Positions 7,987 through 17,033 of a stretch of 39,578 nt of DNA are shown one piece after another. Positions within the stretch are counted from its first letter, which is position 1; the number at the start of each line of letters is the position of its first letter. Source of the DNA: Bacillus thermozeamaize. GTDB taxonomy: Bacteria; Bacillota; Bacilli; ZCTH02-B2. The stretch lies in the NCBI GenBank assembly GCA_002159075.1, contig LZRT01000011.1:1-39578 (forward strand), read 5' to 3'. A program made the translations under genes and the position numbers. The notes under the pieces are model-generated. The model was given only the letters and a program-made list of their open reading frames with translations. It was not told where the DNA came from and searched no databases.

Positions 7987-10047
7987 CTACCCCTCCTCTC
8001 CAGCTGCGATTTCTTGAAAAGACTCCCATTCATAGTTAGTAGTAGTCCCATCAGCATGTCTATCTGTCGAGCCTAACCATAATAAACCTTCTAATATATA
8101 TCGAGGTATTCTCCACTGTGTGTCTACCAAGGCATAATTCAGGGCGAACTCGGTCTTTTTCACGTTCTGCGCTTTTTTCCAAGCTAATTTTTCAAGTTCC
8201 TCCCTGGATGAACCATGAAGACCAAACAAATTTAGATTTGCTAACATAAATGCATCTTCAAAACTGCGACCACAGGAACTATTCGAATTATTGTTCTCTG
8301 GTATTTGATAAGCTAAACGACAAAATCCTCGCGTTTTTTCATCGTCAGCTTTTTTAAGTAGTTCATGCGGGGTGATATGGTCATTGTTAAACCATTCTTT
8401 TATACATGCATTGCTTGTCCTATCCCCCATAGACACCACACAAGCTTTGTTATTGTTCTTGCTATCTATCGTGTCCAAATCGGTAATTATTAATGTTTTC
8501 AACTCCAAAAAATCTATTAACTTAAAAAACTTATGAGCAAAAGCTCCGCCCACTTCCATAACAGATATATATTGACTGCCAAGATTGACATCAGGATAAT
8601 CTTTATCAAACTTTTCAATCATCTTGGGAAGCAAAATTCTTTCGGTGGGACCTTCAATAAGTATTGCCTTATCCGCAAAGAAAAGATCGCACTGCGTAAG
8701 CGTCATGTAACGGTGTAAAAAATCAACATCATCCCCCAAACTGCTTGCGCCCACTTTTAAATCTTTTACCTTTGTCGATAGAAAACCATGATTAGTTGAT
8801 GTCATGAAATATCGTATGGCTGTAAAATCAGCCTTGTTGGCAATATGAGATGAATGCGTCGTCACGACAATTTGTACTGGCCATGGTTCACCGTTGAATT
8901 TTTTCGGTAAGTCTCTTGCTAGTTCATTCAGCTTAGAAATAAAAACCTCTTGCATTTGCGGGTGTAAATGTGACTCTGGTTCTTCAATAAATATGAGATG
9001 GGAAATGGGAGCTGGATTTTTTGATACATATTCCTTGTAAAATTCGAATAGCTTAAATAAAATATAAATCAAATTTCGCGCCCCTAATCCATTGTAACTT
9101 TCTGGCAAATTCACCCCATATACACCTTGATACCTTACCTTTGTGAAATCTTTCAGCAACGATTCAACATCCAATATGGTCTCTATAAAAAAACGAGGAT
9201 CTTTTAAACCAGGATAGCCAAACATTGCGATTGCCGGCATTAGTTGAAACAAATGTTTGTTAAAATCATTATTTATCGCTCCCTCAATATTTTGAACGGC
9301 AACTCTTAAATTCTCAGCAATGTTACGGTCAGCAGGATTAGCTGTATCCGACACGGCTGATTTAAACATGCTTTCGAGAATTTTTCCTAGAACGTCTCTT
9401 TCCCTGCTAGTCATATCACCCAATTCCCTTTGGGCATTGATAAAACTTCCTTGAAACAATTTTCGCACGTTTTTCCAATCGAGCATTTTTCGATTTGTCG
9501 GATCGTTGGGATCAAGCGCGTAGAGAAACATTTTATACGATTTTGGCAACCTTTCTTTTAAGATTCGATAAAACTTTTGTTTTTGTTCTTTTTCATTTTC
9601 TTCTTCAAACTTTATTAGTTCGTCCAGGTTATCGAATAAATGGTTCAATTCTCCTTCTCCAGTTTGGTAACACATCTTGATGTGAGCTTCCGTACAATTA
9701 GGATCCAAATCAATAATAAATTCACTAAGCAAACTTAGGTTTGTAGGATTGTCTCTATAACTAACTATGATCGTCACTTCTATTGTCGGTAACTTCTCTC
9801 GTGCTGAACCTTGATCCCCTGTCCTGGCAAAAATCTGATATGCGTCCCAAAATTGTTCATATGTACTTAAAGAAAAATCTTCTAAACCAAAAGTAGGGCT
9901 TTCTGTTAATAATCGTCTAAATAACTCAGCTAAAGAGGTTTTTCCACTATTATTGCGCCCGACAATCACCGTCGTCCGTTCTTCTAATGAGATATCCACA
10001 TTTTGAAGCAAACGAAAGTTTCTTACACTGATTCTTTCAATGTGCAT
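7987..10047 (-). CDS. OLD-family ATPase/TOPRIM endonuclease (GajA-like)
   Basis: 686 residues. The N-terminal ABC-type ATPase has Walker A GRNNSGKT at 30-37, a GLGARNLIYIL signature at 320-330, Walker B FIEEPESHLHP at 353-363 and a switch-His segment TTHSSHI at 396-402. The C-terminal TOPRIM domain has IEGPTE with its acidic residue near 465-469, then ITDLDTID at 521-528, the metal-binding DxD. This is the layout of class 2 OLD nucleases such as GajA, which cut DNA and are regulated by nucleotides. It is the first gene of the minus-strand operon, about 70 bases after the predicted transcription start, with AAAGGA upstream of the ATG. The family call is secure; the Gabija label is by analogy. 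Confidence 0.88.
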   Translation of the reverse strand: MHIERISVRNFRLLQNVDISLEERTTVIVGRNNSGKTSLAELFRRLLTESPTFGLEDFSLSTYEQFWDAYQIFARTGDQGSAREKLPTIEVTIIVSYRDNPTNLSLLSEFIIDLDPNCTEAHIKMCYQTGEGELNHLFDNLDELIKFEEENEKEQKQKFYRILKERLPKSYKMFLYALDPNDPTNRKMLDWKNVRKLFQGSFINAQRELGDMTSRERDVLGKILESMFKSAVSDTANPADRNIAENLRVAVQNIEGAINNDFNKHLFQLMPAIAMFGYPGLKDPRFFIETILDVESLLKDFTKVRYQGVYGVNLPESYNGLGARNLIYILFKLFEFYKEYVSKNPAPISHLIFIEEPESHLHPQMQEVFISKLNELARDLPKKFNGEPWPVQIVVTTHSSHIANKADFTAIRYFMTSTNHGFLSTKVKDLKVGASSLGDDVDFLHRYMTLTQCDLFFADKAILIEGPTERILLPKMIEKFDKDYPDVNLGSQYISVMEVGGAFAHKFFKLIDFLELKTLIITDLDTIDSKNNNKACVVSMGDRTSNACIKEWFNNDHITPHELLKKADDEKTRGFCRLAYQIPENNNSNSSCGRSFEDAFMLANLNLFGLHGSSREELEKLAWKKAQNVKKTEFALNYALVDTQWRIPRYILEGLLWLGSTDRHADGTTTNYEWESFQEIAAGEEG

Positions 10048-10123
10048 TGAGCTCGAATCCTTTCATTATTGTTTTATTATCGTCAATTTTTCCGTCACTT
10101 TTTACAATAATTTCCTCTCCATA

Positions 10124-10152
10124 AGTATACAACAAAAGACAAATTATGACAA
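10124..10152 (-). promoter_or_regulatory. sigma-A-type promoter of the OLD-helicase-RT operon
   Basis: On the minus strand, TTGTCA (10147-10152) and TATACT (10124-10129) are separated by exactly 17 bases, five of six consensus matches at each box. Transcription would begin near 10117, leaving a leader of about 70 bases before the OLD start. It is the only convincing promoter seen for the seven-gene block. Confidence 0.7.
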
Positions 10153-10155
10153 TCG

Positions 10156-10176
10156 TCTGATTATGAATGAATCAGA
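10156..10176. promoter_or_regulatory. inverted repeat abutting the -35 box, possible operator
   Basis: TCTGATT (10156-10162) and AATCAGA (10170-10176) form perfect 7-bp arms around a 7-base centre. The repeat ends three bases upstream of the -35 hexamer of the operon promoter, a typical site for a dimeric regulator. No regulator gene is adjacent. Confidence 0.4.
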
Positions 10177-10195
10177 AGATTTTAATTAAAAAACA

Positions 10196-10220
10196 TAAAA
10201 ACCACCTGGCTTAGGGAGGT
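10196..10220 (-). terminator. probable terminator after the 10251 gene
   Basis: On the minus strand ACCTCC and GGTGGT can pair with one mismatch around an 8-base loop, followed directly by a T run. It lies about 30 bases after the stop of the orphan gene and upstream of the OLD promoter, so it would separate the two transcription units. Confidence 0.45.
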
Positions 10221-10250
10221 CACGTGGATATTTCATCTTTGCAAAAGGTA

Positions 10251-10577
10251 TTATAATTCTATAATTTTTTCAGCCACGATATTTTCAGCATCGTCCCAGG
10301 AGCATCGATGTTCGAGATCGACCGTTTTCCGGATCAACAATGTAATGCCACCAGGATATTTCCATTCATGGCCGAATCCAAATACCGATACAAGTGCTTC
10401 TAACAACTCTTGCCAATCATCATAACGTCCCGGGTATTCTTGATAAAACTTACCAAACCATTCATCAAAAAACCCTGGATAATCCTCTATTACCACAAAC
10501 CCCAAATAAATTCTACGAAAAACCTCTATATAAAAACCGTTGCTATACAATATTTCACGATTACCATAATAGGTCAC
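10251..10577 (-). CDS. hypothetical protein, unknown family
   Basis: A 108-residue acidic, aromatic-rich soluble protein starting with GTG (VTYYGNREILY). It has many Tyr, Phe and Trp residues in its middle part (FDEWFGKFYQEYPG) and no recognised motif. The frame is open for another ~20 codons upstream without an ATG, so it may be N-terminally truncated or use an unusual start; no clear ribosome binding site is seen. It sits between a decayed region and the operon promoter and seems to have its own terminator. Function not assigned. Confidence 0.45.
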   Translation of the reverse strand: MTYYGNREILYSNGFYIEVFRRIYLGFVVIEDYPGFFDEWFGKFYQEYPGRYDDWQELLEALVSVFGFGHEWKYPGGITLLIRKTVDLEHRCSWDDAENIVAEKIIEL

Positions 10578-11369
10578 ATGTTTTTCTGAAGCTTGGACTA
10601 TTTCTTCATCCTTGTTTATGGAACCAACTTTCCTGTTTTAAGGTATAGCACCCCTTCTTGAAATGCATAAAGAGCTTTTTCCAAAAAAACAATTTTGTCA
10701 CTTGTTTATAAAGGTTTCGGAATCGACGACAATATAAGAATTCTCACCATCTTCCCCAACAGGTGGGTCAATGACATGGACACACGGTACGATCTTCTAA
10801 CAAACACGCAACAGAAACAACCGGTGTGATCGGATTTTTTATCGCTTGTATTGATGGCAATTGTGTCGTCCCGGCATATATTTACATTCTACAAGGTATA
10901 AAGTGAGCGGCCTGTTATCGGTTCTTGCCAAAACAAAAAGTCAGGTGATTTTCTTCCGTGCTATTTTTTGCTTCTCCTATGGATAATGTTGCACTATATA
11001 CCTTCTTCAACATGTATATACTCTGTTAATCCAATGGCGGTTGCCTCCACAGACGGTTATACCGATACCAAAATGATCCAACAGGCATTGTATTTAAATG
11101 AAAATTCAGCCGACGAGCATCTGAGCTCAAGAGACTCGGCATCAATAGGGTTTTAAATCTTGGTCATTTGCCCAGATGTAATGCAAGAATTCCTAATGTG
11201 CTTAACCCCATCAAATCAGGGAATAGCGGTGTTGTCATTCGACCAATTTTATGTAATAGCTTTATCGGTTTCACAGTCAGCGTATTGGGAACACCTGATA
11301 TTTTTTCAGCGGACGTTTGTACGTGAGAGGCAGATTTTCTTTCTGTCTTTTGGTTTGTTAACACAATCA
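10578..11369. other. gene-poor stretch with decayed coding fragments
   Basis: Nearly 800 bases without a credible gene. On the minus strand near 10698-10794 there is a start-less frame (IVPCVHVIDPPVGEDGE and onward to a stop), and near 10870-10920 another short frame reading LYLVECKYMPG. On the plus strand 10968-11156 and on both strands 11160-11420 there are short frames with no clear family match or ribosome binding site. The pattern fits eroded gene remnants. No tRNA, hairpin terminator or repeat array was seen. Confidence 0.4.
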
Positions 11370-12632
11370 TCAATTACGTATCAGTGCCGCCATATAAGGC
11401 AAAGAAATATATTCATTGTCTTTTAATGCATTATACACCGACTGCAAAAAAGCGGTGTTGTGCTCAATCACCCTGGAAAAAGAGTAAAAGAGTTTAACGA
11501 TCCATTCGAACGTCAGTCCTTGATGGAAAGCCGCCATGCCGATGAGGTGCATCTTGATCAAGGCGTAAAGCAACACAAGCATCGTATATTCGGCAAACAC
11601 GGACTCGTATTTTCCGCACGGAAACAAATTCATGAAGACATAATTTACCAGATAGTTTTCCAATATGTATTCATGCTCACGCATAAACGGCTCATAATAG
11701 CCACGGTAGGCCGCCTCGTATCGCTGGAGAATTTCTTCTTCCGTCGCATCATGCGTATATCCGATTCCTTTCAAAAACTGTCCATAACAAATTAGATATT
11801 GGGCACTCGGGATTGCTGATGTTAACCTGACATCGACAATTTTTTTAAGGACGGTCATTTGGACCGACGTACGTTCCGGGAGCACCGATAAAGCTTCCGC
11901 CCAACCGCCTTGTTCCATGAGGCGGAGATAAGTGCCTATGGTTTCAGGGATGGCGTTGAATTTCTTTTCAATCATCAATTGTTGAATTTTTTGATAAAAA
12001 AGACCTAAAAAGATCAAACGATCCGCCAACGATTCCCGGCGATTCTGGAGGACTTGCATCGTGAAGATTCTCAGTTCCCAAAAATATTTTTCCGCTTTCT
12101 TGGCCGCTGGATGATTTTGTCTTGTGTCAATGGAACGTAAAATAACGCCGTGTTTTTCAGCAATCGTTTCCACTTCGTCAAATTCCATTGGGTTTGGATT
12201 GAGTAAAGCGAGCCGGGCGGCTTCAGGACAAGACAAGGTTGCCGACTTTTCCAGGATGCCATTGACACGGTTTGTAACTCTGGGGTAGAACTTACACGTA
12301 TCGGACAGGTAGTCCTCCCCGAGCTTCATCTGTATGGTACACAATTTGTCTTCAGACAAAAAGGGGCACTTTCCTTGTGCATCCATTATTATTTTTCCAT
12401 AATTTTGCGAGTTTGCATTGGAACGGATGCGTCCGATCCCTTGTTTGAACAACGGTTTTAACTCCAAATCACGGACGCGTTGATACTTTTTGTACGTTTC
12501 TTCGTCAATGCTCACCCGCCAATTTTTGCAACAAGTATCTTCGCATTCCGATCCAATGCATGAAAAATGGTGCAAATATTGAGGTACAAGGAGGAATTGC
12601 TTCCTTGGTTGTGCTTCGCGATTTTTTGGCAT
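11370..12632 (-). CDS. fliB: flagellin lysine N-methylase
   Basis: 420 residues with the FliB cysteine pattern: C25 and C30, the C34-C35 pair followed by NWRVSID, C89 in KCPFL, C98 in LCTIQMKLGE, C113 in TCKFYPR and C135 in SCPEAARL. FliB enzymes methylate surface lysines of flagellin, probably using an iron-sulphur cluster and SAM; this activity is known from enterobacterial homologues. The flagellin gene lies 510 bases upstream on the same strand, which supports the call. The ATG has AAAGGGG upstream. The C-terminal part is helical and less conserved, as in the family. Confidence 0.85.
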   Translation of the reverse strand: MPKNREAQPRKQFLLVPQYLHHFSCIGSECEDTCCKNWRVSIDEETYKKYQRVRDLELKPLFKQGIGRIRSNANSQNYGKIIMDAQGKCPFLSEDKLCTIQMKLGEDYLSDTCKFYPRVTNRVNGILEKSATLSCPEAARLALLNPNPMEFDEVETIAEKHGVILRSIDTRQNHPAAKKAEKYFWELRIFTMQVLQNRRESLADRLIFLGLFYQKIQQLMIEKKFNAIPETIGTYLRLMEQGGWAEALSVLPERTSVQMTVLKKIVDVRLTSAIPSAQYLICYGQFLKGIGYTHDATEEEILQRYEAAYRGYYEPFMREHEYILENYLVNYVFMNLFPCGKYESVFAEYTMLVLLYALIKMHLIGMAAFHQGLTFEWIVKLFYSFSRVIEHNTAFLQSVYNALKDNEYISLPYMAALIRN

Positions 12633-12681
12633 CAGAGTTCCCCTTTCGATCTACAAGTCAAAGCAATGGTATACAATGATT

Positions 12682-13047
12682 TTACGACAAAAGACATGAA
12701 TCTAGGCTTCTGTCCAACTCTTTTTTCCATCGATCATAACGCGGAATTAACTCCCTGACAACCAGACCCGTTACTTGATGCCAACATTGTTGTTCAGAAC
12801 AGATAAGAACAGAAACTAAAGTATCACGAAAATGATCTAGCAATAACATGAGGTCATCATCCAACCAAGCCGCCAACGGTTGCAACCCCTGTTTTAAGGC
12901 ATCAACCGCTTCCAACAAATCCATCAAGAGAAATGCGGCCTGTTCAAAGGCACCTTCTTCAAACCTCAGACGGATGTACTGTATCGCCTCGGAACATGTC
13001 TCCGATAAGTCTTTGATTTGCAGCATAACCTGGATATATTTCTCCAT
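12682..13047 (-). CDS. small helical protein between flagellin and fliB
   Basis: 121 residues, predicted mostly alpha-helical, leucine-rich and acidic, starting MEKYIQVMLQIKDLSETC with an AAAGGGAATGG site before the ATG. It has no signal peptide. It lies after the flagellin terminator and 49 bases before fliB, so it probably forms a unit with fliB. Size and position would fit a FliS/FliT-like chaperone or an accessory to flagellin modification, but no FliS motif is visible. It may belong to one of the small helical families (such as DUF8042) found near such genes; this is not certain. Confidence 0.5.
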   Translation of the reverse strand: MEKYIQVMLQIKDLSETCSEAIQYIRLRFEEGAFEQAAFLLMDLLEAVDALKQGLQPLAAWLDDDLMLLLDHFRDTLVSVLICSEQQCWHQVTGLVVRELIPRYDRWKKELDRSLDSCLLS

Positions 13048-13077
13048 TTTGCCATTCCCTTTTCATCTGAAGGATTG

Positions 13078-13108
13078 AAAAAGAGACCCCGGGCCTACCC
13101 AAGGTCTC
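13078..13108 (-). terminator. hag: flagellin gene terminator
   Basis: On the minus strand GAGACC and GGTCTC close a GC-rich hairpin with an inner GGG/CCC stem, followed at once by TTTTTC. It lies 35 bases after the flagellin stop. This is a textbook intrinsic terminator that would make flagellin largely a single-gene transcript. Confidence 0.85.
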
Positions 13109-13142
13109 GATGTTTTAAGCGACTCGATTATTATCAGACGTT

Positions 13143-14381
13143 TTACCGCAACAATTGCAGAACGCCTTGCGGGACTTGGTTGGCTTGCGCCAGCATGGCG
13201 GTCGCCGCTTGGGCGAGGATGCTGTTCTTGGTGAATTCCATCATCTCTTTTGCCATGTCCACATCGCGGATGCGGGACTCGGCGGCTTGGAGGTTTTCAG
13301 CGGACGTTCCGAGGTTGTTGATGGTGTGCTCCAAGCGGTTTTGGTAAGCACCCAACTTGGAACGCTCCGCCGAAACTTTTTCAATGGCGTTTTGAATCAC
13401 GGTAATGGCAGCATCAGCGGACGATTGTGACGAAATGTCGATTCCGCCAACGGTGATATTCGTCGCAGCCGTAATAGCAGCATCCAACGTCAATAGTATC
13501 GTCGTGCCATCTAGGGCTTTATACGTTTGACCATCGGTCGATGTTCCAATGACATTCCCATTGGAGTCTTTTAATGTTGTGGAATCAATCGTATAGCTTC
13601 CCGCTTGCAACGCAGTATTTGTAAATTCAGCCACACCGGTTGCCTTACCGCCGGAAATCCTAATCGTACCGGAGTCGATCGCTTGAGTAAATACAAAAGT
13701 ATCGTCTCCTTCACCAATTTTCGCTGTCCAGGTCTTTCCATCAGCAGTTGTTGCAACAACATTACCATCAGCGTCTTTTAGATCAGTTCCATCCACGAAA
13801 TAAACACCGTCAGCTATATCTGTTGCACTACCAACTTTGTTATAATTAACCGTTTCTTCCAACTTGACATTTCCTGTAACACCAAGCGCTAATCCACGCA
13901 TGTCACCGATGCTGATTTTCAAGTTTTGCTGCTCATTGGCGCCAATGTGGAAGGTTCCTTGGAAGGTGCCGTTTAACAGTTTTTGTGTGTTGAACTCGGT
14001 CGTATTCCCAATTCTCGAAAGTTCTTCAGCCAGTTGGTCGATTTCCTTTTGCAATTCAGCCCGGTCGGAAGCCGTGTTGGTGTCGTTGGCCGCCTGGACT
14101 GCCAATTCGCGCATCCGCTGCAGGATGGCATGGGTTTCGTTCAATGCGCCTTCCGCCGTTTGAATGAGCGAAATCCCGTCTTGCGCGTTTTTGACCGCCA
14201 TGTTCAAGCCGCGAATTTGCCCGCGCATTTTTTCTGAGATGGCCAGACCCGCCGCATCATCGCCGGCACGGTTGATGCGCAGACCGGAAGACAGTTTCTC
14301 CAAGTTTTTCGCCGTCGCAGTGTTGTTAATGGACAACTGGCGATACGTGTTCAACGCCGAAATGTTGTGGTTGATAATCAC
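13143..14381 (-). CDS. hag: flagellin
   Basis: 412 residues, the filament subunit exported by the flagellar type III apparatus. Residues 1-165 are the classic D0/D1 half (starting MIINHNISALNTYRQ, with LSSGLRINRAGDDAAGLAIS), and about 320-412 the matching C-terminal half ending in VPQGVLQLLR. Between them an insert of roughly 130-150 residues holds a duplicated module: LKDADGNVVATTADG and LKDSNGNVIGTSTDG, each preceded by a short beta-rich segment. Bacillus Hag is near 300 residues or less, so this filament has an extra surface domain. Translation starts at GTG with GGAGGT 8 bases upstream. The nearby fliB suggests lysine methylation of this surface. Confidence 0.93.
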   Translation of the reverse strand: MIINHNISALNTYRQLSINNTATAKNLEKLSSGLRINRAGDDAAGLAISEKMRGQIRGLNMAVKNAQDGISLIQTAEGALNETHAILQRMRELAVQAANDTNTASDRAELQKEIDQLAEELSRIGNTTEFNTQKLLNGTFQGTFHIGANEQQNLKISIGDMRGLALGVTGNVKLEETVNYNKVGSATDIADGVYFVDGTDLKDADGNVVATTADGKTWTAKIGEGDDTFVFTQAIDSGTIRISGGKATGVAEFTNTALQAGSYTIDSTTLKDSNGNVIGTSTDGQTYKALDGTTILLTLDAAITAATNITVGGIDISSQSSADAAITVIQNAIEKVSAERSKLGAYQNRLEHTINNLGTSAENLQAAESRIRDVDMAKEMMEFTKNSILAQAATAMLAQANQVPQGVLQLLR

Positions 14382-14417
14382 GGTTCCTTACCTCCATTTC
14401 AAGCTTGTGTGTATGTA

Positions 14418-14443
14418 CCATCGGATGATGGTTCTGTCATTTC
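14418..14443 (-). promoter_or_regulatory. weak SigD-like flagellin promoter candidate
   Basis: On the minus strand GAAA and CCGATGG are separated by 15 bases, resembling the SigD pattern TAAA-N15-GCCGATAT expected for flagellin. A second copy of CCGATGG lies 26 bases further upstream. The match is imperfect, so this is a suggestion only. Confidence 0.3.
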
Positions 14444-14564
14444 CATCGGTACCTTTTCAGGAAAACATTAGCTTTATGAAACGGAAAATTCCTCCAATTG
14501 GCGGCTTTTTTTTCGGTTTTTCGCTTTTTTTGGGGGTGTTTTGTCATGATCCAGCAGTTTTTTA

Positions 14565-17030
14565 TCAGAGCTGTTGTGCGATTGGCACTTTGCTACGGAT
14601 TTCCGTCATGATGGGCGTATATAGATCGACCGACTGTTCAGGCGTTTGCAATGTGACAATCAAGGAATAACGGATTTTTTTATGCCACCGGTTCAACCAA
14701 GGGCGTTCACGCCACCAGCCAATGACCGGATATACAGCAATCAGATTGCTGACAGCCAGTTCTGCGGCCGTGCCGCGCCAAACATCAGAATGAATCGAGC
14801 CCACGTTCCTATTGTGAGGACCCAGCAACCATTTGACACTTGTGGCACCAGGCTCATCTTCATCGGACTCCATAGCCGCATTGATCCTACTCAAAAATCC
14901 TTCTTTTGTATCCGAACCATTGACGTCAAAGCGCAACCCGCAAGAAGCATACCGATATCGGTCTTTCCAGCCGATTTCACCAGGACTCGGTTCAATAAAA
15001 TAGGACAATGTCACTCGGAGGAAAACTTCCGTTTCTCCCAGTGATAACAACACATCTTTCGGCCAAGGCAATTCATACAAATGCATTTCATTCATCACAT
15101 ACCGGCCATTTTTGTCACGGTCAAAAGGTTGCAGCTCTGCTTGGACTACTAGGTTCACTCGATTTTGCATACTCCATAACGCCTTTTCCAAGCTGGGCAC
15201 TCCGTAACCGCAAGTTCGCAATAGAACCTTCAAATCCCCTTTCTTCTTGCCGCGCAAAAATTGTCTTTTCATCGTATCGGTCCAGTCAGCGGAATGAATC
15301 ATCAATCCTCGGATGGTTTCTGGCCACGCATCCGGATATTCGGCTTGTATCTGCACGGCCATCCAGGCGGCTTTGGCTGTGGCTGCACTGGTAGCCCATA
15401 TGGTGTCAAATTGTCGTTCAAAGGGCTTGTAATATGTTGTTAGAATGGAAAGTTCCTCGCATTGCACGCATCCCAACGAGTCTTTTAAAACATTTCCGCC
15501 TTCCAATACGATATCCGGTTTGACAGGCCACTTTTTATCATCCCAAATTACGGACGTCGTACTGTATGGTGAAAGTCCGCCTTTAGGGGCTACTGTACTA
15601 CCATTGTTGTATTTTCTTAAATCTTTCAATGTTTTTTCTGTATATGCACCAACAGTTAACGCATTCCACGATTGAGCAGGATTTTCAACGGATGACACGA
15701 TGTTCGTATCCGGATAATTGTCCCAGCCATGAACATTTCCTGCTGAAACAATAATCAGTTTTTGTTGCTCATCGAGGTAGCCTGACGCCAATTCATCCAG
15801 CGCGGCGGACCATGAAGACGGACGGCCATCGCCTGTGGTATGTTCGGGTGATGTGACAGCCATGCAAATGATCCGTTTTCGTTGAGGTTTTTCAATCATG
15901 ACGCGGCTGATGGATTGACTGGTAATGGCTCCATACAACTGTGGATCATTTTTTCCAGTAGGAGGAAGAATTTTTACAGACTCCAATACATGATTCAGTT
16001 CGACTGGTTCACTGTTTTCCAGTAAAGTCTGTAAATCTCCATAACCGACGACGCCAGACATTTTGGTGCCGTGTCCATCATGATCATGTGTACCCCATCC
16101 TGGATGATAAGTATAACAATCCTCATCTTTTAAGATTGGAGCAATTAAAATGTGTCCGTTATTGACACCTGTATCAAGGATGCAAACGCTAACCCTTGAG
16201 TCGACGCGTACGGTAATTCTCTTTGACAGTTCCTCCGCCCACTCCGATTGTGTCGTGTTGTCGAGTTCTACAAAGAAACTAGTTACTTCATCCGCTCGTC
16301 GAATTTCCGCAATGTTGTCACTAGATTGAATCAATTCTTCCAATTGTTTTCTGTTAACCTTCGCTAAGATGACTCTCCTTTCTGGAAATCTTAATGTTTC
16401 ATTGCGAATCTCAATTCCCAATCTTTCTGATGCTAATAGGCGAAATTTCGCCTCATCCTCATCTTGATCGGTGTTGAGCCATATCTCACACCATTTCGGC
16501 TCTTCACCGGGAATTGACGTAATTTCATGATACGGCCAAAAGGATTCCACCACCGCTAATCGGATATCATCAATGCATGCCGCAAACGCTTCATGCCTGG
16601 GTTTTCCTTTTTCTGTATTTTCTTCAAGATATTGGCGTAGCTTTTTTAAGAAAAAACCTTCTTTGCCGTGTGGAATATAAACAGTGGCTACCCTCTCCGT
16701 TTTCCCATTCGCATTTTCCATCATTCGAACATTCATTAAGCGAATGCCTAACTGAATATTTTCAAGGCTTCTAATGGCCAATTCGTATTCTGGGGTGCTG
16801 ACAAATTCAAGATATACACCATGATTGACCGGCAAAGCGACTGCTTCTCTTGCTTCGTTTATGTTTTTTGCATCGGTCCAGACCTTTTGAAACTGATGCA
16901 TTAACCAGTTGCCGTGACTGACCCGATCCCTGGGAGGATAATTTTGTTTCCTGGGCGATTGACGATTGCGATATGGATACGATACCGGACGTTCGTGAAA
17001 GAAAATATGTTGGAGATGTCCTTCAGCCAT
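14565..17030 (-). CDS. ietS: S8 subtilisin-like serine protease, IetS-like
   Basis: 821 residues with a peptidase S8 core: catalytic Asp286 in CILDTGV, His320 in HDGHGT, oxyanion Asn432 in VSAGN and Ser548 in WATSAAT, the counterpart of GTSMA. About 270 residues precede the core and a beta-rich region of roughly 250 follows it. There is no signal peptide, so it should act in the cytoplasm. The gene starts 3 bases after an AAA ATPase gene. That two-gene pair is the IetAS system, first known from plasmid incompatibility and later shown to be anti-phage. The presumed mode is ATPase-controlled proteolysis after infection; the substrate is not evident. Confidence 0.8.
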   Translation of the reverse strand: MAEGHLQHIFFHERPVSYPYRNRQSPRKQNYPPRDRVSHGNWLMHQFQKVWTDAKNINEAREAVALPVNHGVYLEFVSTPEYELAIRSLENIQLGIRLMNVRMMENANGKTERVATVYIPHGKEGFFLKKLRQYLEENTEKGKPRHEAFAACIDDIRLAVVESFWPYHEITSIPGEEPKWCEIWLNTDQDEDEAKFRLLASERLGIEIRNETLRFPERRVILAKVNRKQLEELIQSSDNIAEIRRADEVTSFFVELDNTTQSEWAEELSKRITVRVDSRVSVCILDTGVNNGHILIAPILKDEDCYTYHPGWGTHDHDGHGTKMSGVVGYGDLQTLLENSEPVELNHVLESVKILPPTGKNDPQLYGAITSQSISRVMIEKPQRKRIICMAVTSPEHTTGDGRPSSWSAALDELASGYLDEQQKLIIVSAGNVHGWDNYPDTNIVSSVENPAQSWNALTVGAYTEKTLKDLRKYNNGSTVAPKGGLSPYSTTSVIWDDKKWPVKPDIVLEGGNVLKDSLGCVQCEELSILTTYYKPFERQFDTIWATSAATAKAAWMAVQIQAEYPDAWPETIRGLMIHSADWTDTMKRQFLRGKKKGDLKVLLRTCGYGVPSLEKALWSMQNRVNLVVQAELQPFDRDKNGRYVMNEMHLYELPWPKDVLLSLGETEVFLRVTLSYFIEPSPGEIGWKDRYRYASCGLRFDVNGSDTKEGFLSRINAAMESDEDEPGATSVKWLLGPHNRNVGSIHSDVWRGTAAELAVSNLIAVYPVIGWWRERPWLNRWHKKIRYSLIVTLQTPEQSVDLYTPIMTEIRSKVPIAQQL

Positions 17031-17033
17031 AAA

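Noticed and set aside
10968-11156. Short plus-strand frame with a VNPMAVAS segment that faintly recalls IS110 transposases
   Set aside because: Too short and without the conserved residues that follow in IS110; treated as part of the decayed stretch.
11164-11373. Short minus-strand frame ending in LFPDLMGLSTLGILALHLGK
   Set aside because: Weak resemblance to an IS110-type C-terminus only; no start signal, no partner N-terminus.
14490-14530. Plus-strand CCTCC/GGCGG hairpin followed by a T8 run as a terminator
   Set aside because: There is no plus-strand gene upstream for it to serve, and on the minus strand it lacks a T tail after the stem.
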